Positions 6,120 through 9,191 of a stretch of 9,191 bases of DNA are shown here, in pieces. The DNA comes from an uncultured Mollicutes bacterium (GTDB taxonomy: Bacteria; Bacillota_I; Bacilli_A; RFN20; CAG-826). A model generated the notes under the pieces. It ran no database searches. It was not told where the DNA came from and saw only the letters and a list, made by a program, of their open reading frames with translations. A program made the position numbers and the translations under genes. Each line of letters begins with the position of its first letter. Within the stretch, counting starts at the first letter, position 1. The stretch is taken from positions 1 through 9,191 of the forward strand of contig UQXJ01000043.1 in assembly GCA_900545015.1 (NCBI GenBank), written 5' to 3'.

Positions 6120-7634
6120 TTAATTAAATCTAGCAATTTCGTCTTTCTTAATAAGGACTTTATATAATTTGCCTAAAGATACTACAAAATCTTTTTTATC
6201 TTCATATGTTTGTCCATCTAAAGTTATACGAATATTGTATTTTTCCTTATCATCATCACTTGGATAGCCATATCTATCGATAAGATGAGTCTCACCTTCA
6301 CTTGAATAAAGGAACAATCCTGAAACCCATTTTTCTGTGTATTCTTTAACATATTTTTTAAGAGTTGAGCCTGTGACATAATTAGTTTCTCTTAAATCAA
6401 GAACATAAGCTTTTTTAGAATTAATTAATGGCTGAGCATAGTAAGTTGTAGGTGAAGTTGAGAACATTTCTTCATCAGTAACTTTCTTTTTCATTTGCTT
6501 ATCATAGTAAAGTTCTAAATCATTAGCTTTAGCAATTGAATTAACTGTTACATTTAAGTCTTGTCTAAATGCTTTTTTCCAAAGATAATCATCAAAAGCT
6601 ATATTTATATAGCCATCTTCATAAGCGGTTGGTGTTTCTTTATTTTCAATAATAGTTTCATCATAAGTTTTACTATCAAAGCCATAATCAAAGGAAACTA
6701 GAGCATTCATTTGATTTTCACTACTATTTGCTTCATTAATAGCTTCTTCTTTAACTTTATTAATTAATTGATACGAAACAAATGTATCTTTATTAAAGTT
6801 AAAATACATATCTCCTGTTTCTTCTCCTAATTTAATTCCTCTACTTGAACTATAAGATAATCCTCCACCATAAATTAACATGCTATAAAGATTATCTTTA
6901 ATTTCTATATCAAAATTAAAATCAGATGAGTTTTCATTAAAAAGCTTTAATATAATTGGTATCATCTCTTTTGCTTCTTGATATGAATCCATTCTCAAGA
7001 AAATATTTGTTAAAGAATTTTCTTCTCCATAAAATAAATCGCCAAGTAGTGCCCAGGGATTAAAAGCACCACCTGAATTTACATATTCTTTATCAGCGTA
7101 ACTTGAGTTTGTAGAATCAGGCGTTCCTTCATAAAGAATAAATTTTTCTTCTTTTATTTCAGCCTTTTTAAATGTTTTTTCTGCTGTAATCCATTTTGAA
7201 GATACAGGATCATATGCTTCGCTAAGACTTGTTTCAAGAAGCTTTCCAGTCGATGGTTCACTAGTTAATAATGATGACATTCTCATCTTCATTTCTCCAT
7301 CAACCATTTCCATACTTTGCTTTGCTGTTAATGGACCATTATATTCAAGTGATTTAGCTAAAGATTTTTTGATTATTTTCCAAGCTTCTTCTTTAGCTTC
7401 ATCTTTTATATATCCACACACAGAGCAACTTAAAATTCCTTCATTATTTTTTGCAAAATTATGAGGTTCAAAGTCAAAACGAATATCCTCTTCACACGAG
7501 CAGGAATGGTAATGTCCTATTTCATCTTTTGAGTATGCTTCTTGTTTTAAATGTTCATGAACATTTTCTTGTTTGCCACATGAAATAAGAAGAAATGGCA
7601 AAAAAAGCAACGAATGTTTTTTGTTAATTTTCAT
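6120..7634 (-). CDS. Lipoprotein with His/Cys-rich N-terminal segment, function unknown
   Basis: This 504-residue protein has a lipoprotein signal: basic MKINKK, a hydrophobic stretch, and lipobox LISC with Cys19 as the lipidated residue. It is therefore anchored outside the membrane. Right after it (26-73) is a segment dense in possible metal ligands: HEH (26-28), HYHSCSC (41-47), His58 and CSVC (70-73) followed by GY. CxxCGY motifs preceded by His and Cys residues recur in Firmicute surface proteins; zinc binding is possible but unproven. The remainder (about 80-504) is hydrophilic, rich in Glu, Lys, Ser and Tyr, with no transmembrane helix and no enzymatic motif I recognise. AAGGAG (7641-7646) lies 6 nt before the ATG, a near-ideal ribosome site. 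A strong terminator follows, so it is probably a single-gene transcript. Confidence 0.85.
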   Translation of the reverse strand: MKINKKHSLLFLPFLLISCGKQENVHEHLKQEAYSKDEIGHYHSCSCEEDIRFDFEPHNFAKNNEGILSCSVCGYIKDEAKEEAWKIIKKSLAKSLEYNGPLTAKQSMEMVDGEMKMRMSSLLTSEPSTGKLLETSLSEAYDPVSSKWITAEKTFKKAEIKEEKFILYEGTPDSTNSSYADKEYVNSGGAFNPWALLGDLFYGEENSLTNIFLRMDSYQEAKEMIPIILKLFNENSSDFNFDIEIKDNLYSMLIYGGGLSYSSSRGIKLGEETGDMYFNFNKDTFVSYQLINKVKEEAINEANSSENQMNALVSFDYGFDSKTYDETIIENKETPTAYEDGYINIAFDDYLWKKAFRQDLNVTVNSIAKANDLELYYDKQMKKKVTDEEMFSTSPTTYYAQPLINSKKAYVLDLRETNYVTGSTLKKYVKEYTEKWVSGLFLYSSEGETHLIDRYGYPSDDDKEKYNIRITLDGQTYEDKKDFVVSLGKLYKVLIKKDEIARFN

Positions 7635-7711
7635 ATTTCTCTCCTTGATTTCATTAAACTAAATTTTAATAAAATTGAAAAGATTTTTTTATTTGATAGA
7701 AAATTTAAGAA

Positions 7712-7717
7712 ATTATA
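7712..7717 (-). promoter_or_regulatory. Candidate -10 of the lipoprotein gene
   Basis: A perfect TATAAT on the minus strand lies about 78 nt before the lipoprotein ATG, with A-rich DNA upstream and no recognisable -35 at the expected spacing. In DNA this AT-rich, a lone TATAAT is weak evidence. Confidence 0.3.
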
Positions 7718-7894
7718 TTTTTTGTTGTTCATTCTTATTTATTATTTATTATTAGCGACTACTAGTTTTCTATATATAAAACATTTTTTCAACACCAGCA
7801 CATTATATTCAGTTTAAAACCATATACATATTATCAATTTATTCAATCAAATGTAGTAGATATTTATAAAACCTTATTTATAGGAAAAAGGCGT

Positions 7895-8117
7895 TTATCA
7901 ATCAACTTCAAAAAAGGAAACTTAAATTAATATTTCAGGCTACATTATGCAAATAAAAATTAACGAAATAAAAAGATTGTTAAGATATTTCGATAAATCA
8001 TTCTCAACAATCTCATTTTATTTATGCTTTTCTACTCAAAGTAACTTTACAAGAGTTTTTAAGAAATTTACTGACTCAGCTCCCTTTGAATATAGACAAA
8101 CGCACAAGCATTATTAA
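7895..8117 (+). pseudogene. Decayed AraC-family regulator, C-terminal DNA-binding part
   Basis: A 56-codon open frame (7947-8117, TAA) reads through the end of an AraC/XylS DNA-binding domain: KINEIKRLL (linker helix), then STISFYLCFSTQSNFTRVFK and KFTDSAPFEYR. This matches the family pattern of I..IA..LGFS.QS.F.R.FKK.TG..P.EYR, with the usual Gly before the conserved Phe changed to Cys. The frame continues upstream without a start as ISGYIMQ, then hits TAA at 7923. A second frame just before it (7895-7927) reads LSINFKKGNLN, matching the YLS.LFKK.TG end of the first helix-turn-helix. A frameshift between about 7919 and 7931 would therefore join them. The effector-binding domain and most of the first HTH are missing. 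No ribosome site precedes ATG 7947. It is the only clear plus-strand protein relic in the window. Family assignment is good; the ancestral target is unknown. Confidence 0.75.
7966..8013 (-). terminator. Terminator of the 313-residue membrane protein gene
   Basis: Read on the minus strand, AGATTGTTGAGA (8013-8002) pairs with TCTTAACAATCT (7985-7974) over 12 positions, including one G-U wobble, around a 16-nt loop, and is followed by TTTTATTT. On the plus strand the wobble becomes an A-C mismatch, so the hairpin is better in the minus sense. It lies about 118 nt past the stop at 8131 and is the only good candidate for that gene. It lies inside the AraC remnant. Confidence 0.6.
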
Positions 8118-8130
8118 TCAATGAAATTAA

Positions 8131-9072
8131 TTATTTAGTTTCAATACCTTTTAGTCTTTTAATTGATTTAATTAAACTAAATATTGTGCATCCTTCTGCA
8201 ATTAAGATAAATACTAAATTTAAACCAATATCAGCAATGAAAGCTCGTTTGAATTCTTCAACATTTGCAAGGCAATATGCTAAAGCAGCAAAGCTCTTAT
8301 ATTCAGTAACTCCAGCATTAATCAATTCATTTTCAGCAGTCATTGAATATATTATTGTAAGTCCACCAAGAATTATGATTAATGTAGAAACAAAGCTCAT
8401 AATAATCATTACGTAATTTGCTTTCCCACCAAACCTTTTATATAAGAAAGTTCCTAGAAAAATTGAAAGCAAAGAAGATACAGCTGATACATAGCCTAAA
8501 AGAGCAAGAATTATTGTTGCAACTAATCCAGCAACAGCTCCAATTAAGACTCCGCAAAAACCTTTAAAATAATTATTTGGAGCATTTTTAAATTTTTCAT
8601 TATCTTGTTTAACTGAATCATTAAGTGATGCAATCGCATTATTTGATAAAGTTATTTTTGCATTTGTATCTGGGATAATAATAGTTTGCGAATTTGTTTC
8701 ATCTATTTTTTCACTAGATTGAGGGCAAACGTCTTTTTTAGGAGCATTTATAGATTCTAAAGTTTCTAATATTTTAGGGAGTACTTTTTCTAATTTTTTC
8801 TCAAATGATTTTGCAGTAAGTGAACCAATCATTATTGTCACGCCCCAATCAAAAACATGTGTTTGAACAAGATGAAATTTATATGATTTCATTTTTTTAA
8901 TAAATTCATTCTTTTGTGCTTCTGATAAATATGTTAAAAATATAAAAAATGGGCCACCAGCAAGTGAATTATTAAAGACATTTACTTCATAGTCATCAAT
9001 AAAACCATAACCATGATTTTTATCAAACTCAAAATTATATTTGCTAAGTCCGTTTACAATATGTTTATTCAT
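8131..9072 (-). CDS. Membrane protein with cytosolic N-terminal domain, function unknown
   Basis: This 313-residue protein begins with a soluble alpha/beta-looking domain (about 1-108; it includes GYGFIDDYEVNVF at 21-33). A linker carries a single VCPQSSE (115-121), then a short beta-like stretch (about 129-143). The motif NNYFKGFCG (166-174) leads into four predicted membrane helices: about 171-191, 194-211, 219-243 and 279-300. It ends in a basic tail (KSIKRLKG). The CPQSSE motif looks like one half of a CPxCGE zinc knuckle that has lost its other cysteines; this is inference. No signal peptide is present, so the N-domain should be cytosolic. A ribosome site, GAAAGGAA (9079-9086), lies 6 nt before the ATG. 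I cannot assign a function; a sensor-like or envelope-related role would fit the layout but is not shown. Confidence 0.8.
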   Translation of the reverse strand: MNKHIVNGLSKYNFEFDKNHGYGFIDDYEVNVFNNSLAGGPFFIFLTYLSEAQKNEFIKKMKSYKFHLVQTHVFDWGVTIMIGSLTAKSFEKKLEKVLPKILETLESINAPKKDVCPQSSEKIDETNSQTIIIPDTNAKITLSNNAIASLNDSVKQDNEKFKNAPNNYFKGFCGVLIGAVAGLVATIILALLGYVSAVSSLLSIFLGTFLYKRFGGKANYVMIIMSFVSTLIIILGGLTIIYSMTAENELINAGVTEYKSFAALAYCLANVEEFKRAFIADIGLNLVFILIAEGCTIFSLIKSIKRLKGIETK

Positions 9073-9106
9073 TTTTATTTCCTTTCATTTTTAATAAGTT
9101 TCTTTA

Positions 9107-9135
9107 ATTATATATCTATCAATACAACTTACCTA
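9107..9135 (-). promoter_or_regulatory. Candidate promoter of the 313-residue membrane protein
   Basis: On the minus strand there is a perfect TATAAT (9107-9112), with TAGGTA (9130-9135) at the -35 position after a 17-bp spacer (three of six matches to TTGACA). The start would be near 9100, giving a leader of about 28 nt that contains the ribosome site. Nothing further was seen from 9136 to the window end. Confidence 0.4.
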
Positions 9136-9191
9136 TGCTTTAATTATTTTTTATGAAAAGTTTATATAAAAATGATTCAAAATAAAAGCAA

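Larger units (their letters stand above)
7635..8130. other. Non-coding gap with AraC remnant and terminator
   Basis: About 495 bases lie between two minus-strand genes. From the low end it holds the lipoprotein leader and candidate promoter, a very A/T-rich stretch with no supported gene (about 7740-7890), then the decayed AraC-family segment on the plus strand (7895-8117) and, within it, a minus-sense terminator hairpin (7966-8013). A plus-strand open frame starting at 7614 encodes hydrophobic residues but has no ribosome site and begins inside the lipoprotein gene. Confidence 0.7.

Noticed and set aside
7614..7817. Plus-strand 67-codon hydrophobic frame
   Set aside because: It starts inside the lipoprotein signal-peptide codons with no ribosome site, and its composition (Phe, Leu, Ile, Lys, Tyr) is what very A/T-rich DNA encodes by chance. 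It could be a relic of a membrane part of the AraC ancestor, but nothing specific supports that.
8186..8416. Plus-strand 76-codon frame opposite the 313-residue gene
   Set aside because: It is antisense to predicted membrane helices of a gene with a proper start and ribosome site, and has neither itself.
1..9191. CRISPR array, insertion sequence, rRNA or riboswitch
   Set aside because: No regularly spaced repeats, transposase-like frames, terminal inverted repeats, rRNA segments or recognisable riboswitch cores were seen on either strand.

Overview
The window is strongly AT-rich. Every coding sequence ends in TAA and tryptophan is encoded by TGG, so nothing suggests a reassigned UGA codon. 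Shine-Dalgarno sites are Firmicute-like (AAGGAG, AAGGGA, AGAGGTG), several promoters have extended -10 boxes, and there is a classic SISC-type lipobox. Together with the protein families present, this suggests a low-GC Bacillota, probably a host-associated member of the Bacilli/Erysipelotrichia/Mollicutes side. That placement is inference; no marker gene in the window fixes it.

Layout. (1) Positions 1-240, plus strand: a complete tRNA-Leu(CAA) with a candidate promoter and a compact intrinsic terminator. (2) 237-627: a gene-poor AT-rich gap with a perfect 20-bp palindrome and one doubtful 30-codon frame. (3) 628-4041, minus strand: a two-gene operon. The upstream gene is a secreted cysteine hydrolase of the permuted NlpC/P60 (YiiX/YycO-like) type. 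Six bases later comes a single-chain MacB/FtsX-type ABC transporter. A good extended -10 promoter lies just before the hydrolase. (4) 4222-5977, minus strand: a DUF2130 coiled-coil protein with a PD-(D/E)xK-like core, overlapping by 8 nt a small two-helix membrane protein. (5) 6120-7634, minus strand: a 504-residue lipoprotein with a His/Cys-rich N-terminus, followed by a strong hairpin terminator. (6) 7635-8130: a non-coding gap holding, on the plus strand, the decayed C-terminal part of an AraC-family regulator. A minus-sense terminator hairpin lies inside it. (7) 8131-9072, minus strand: a 313-residue membrane protein with a cytosolic N-terminal domain and a damaged-looking cysteine knuckle.

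How the genes may work together. The clearest functional unit is the hydrolase-ABC operon. Type VII (MacB/FtsEX-like) ABC proteins are known to export peptides, to confer peptide resistance, or to switch on periplasmic cell-wall hydrolases (FtsEX with PcsB, CwlO or EnvC). A dedicated secreted cysteine hydrolase made from the same mRNA makes the third role worth testing, with secreted effector plus exporter/immunity as the main alternative. The DUF2130/membrane-protein pair looks like a second small translationally coupled unit. The lipoprotein and the 313-residue membrane protein appear to be single-gene transcripts. The AraC remnant shows that a gene was lost between these last two.
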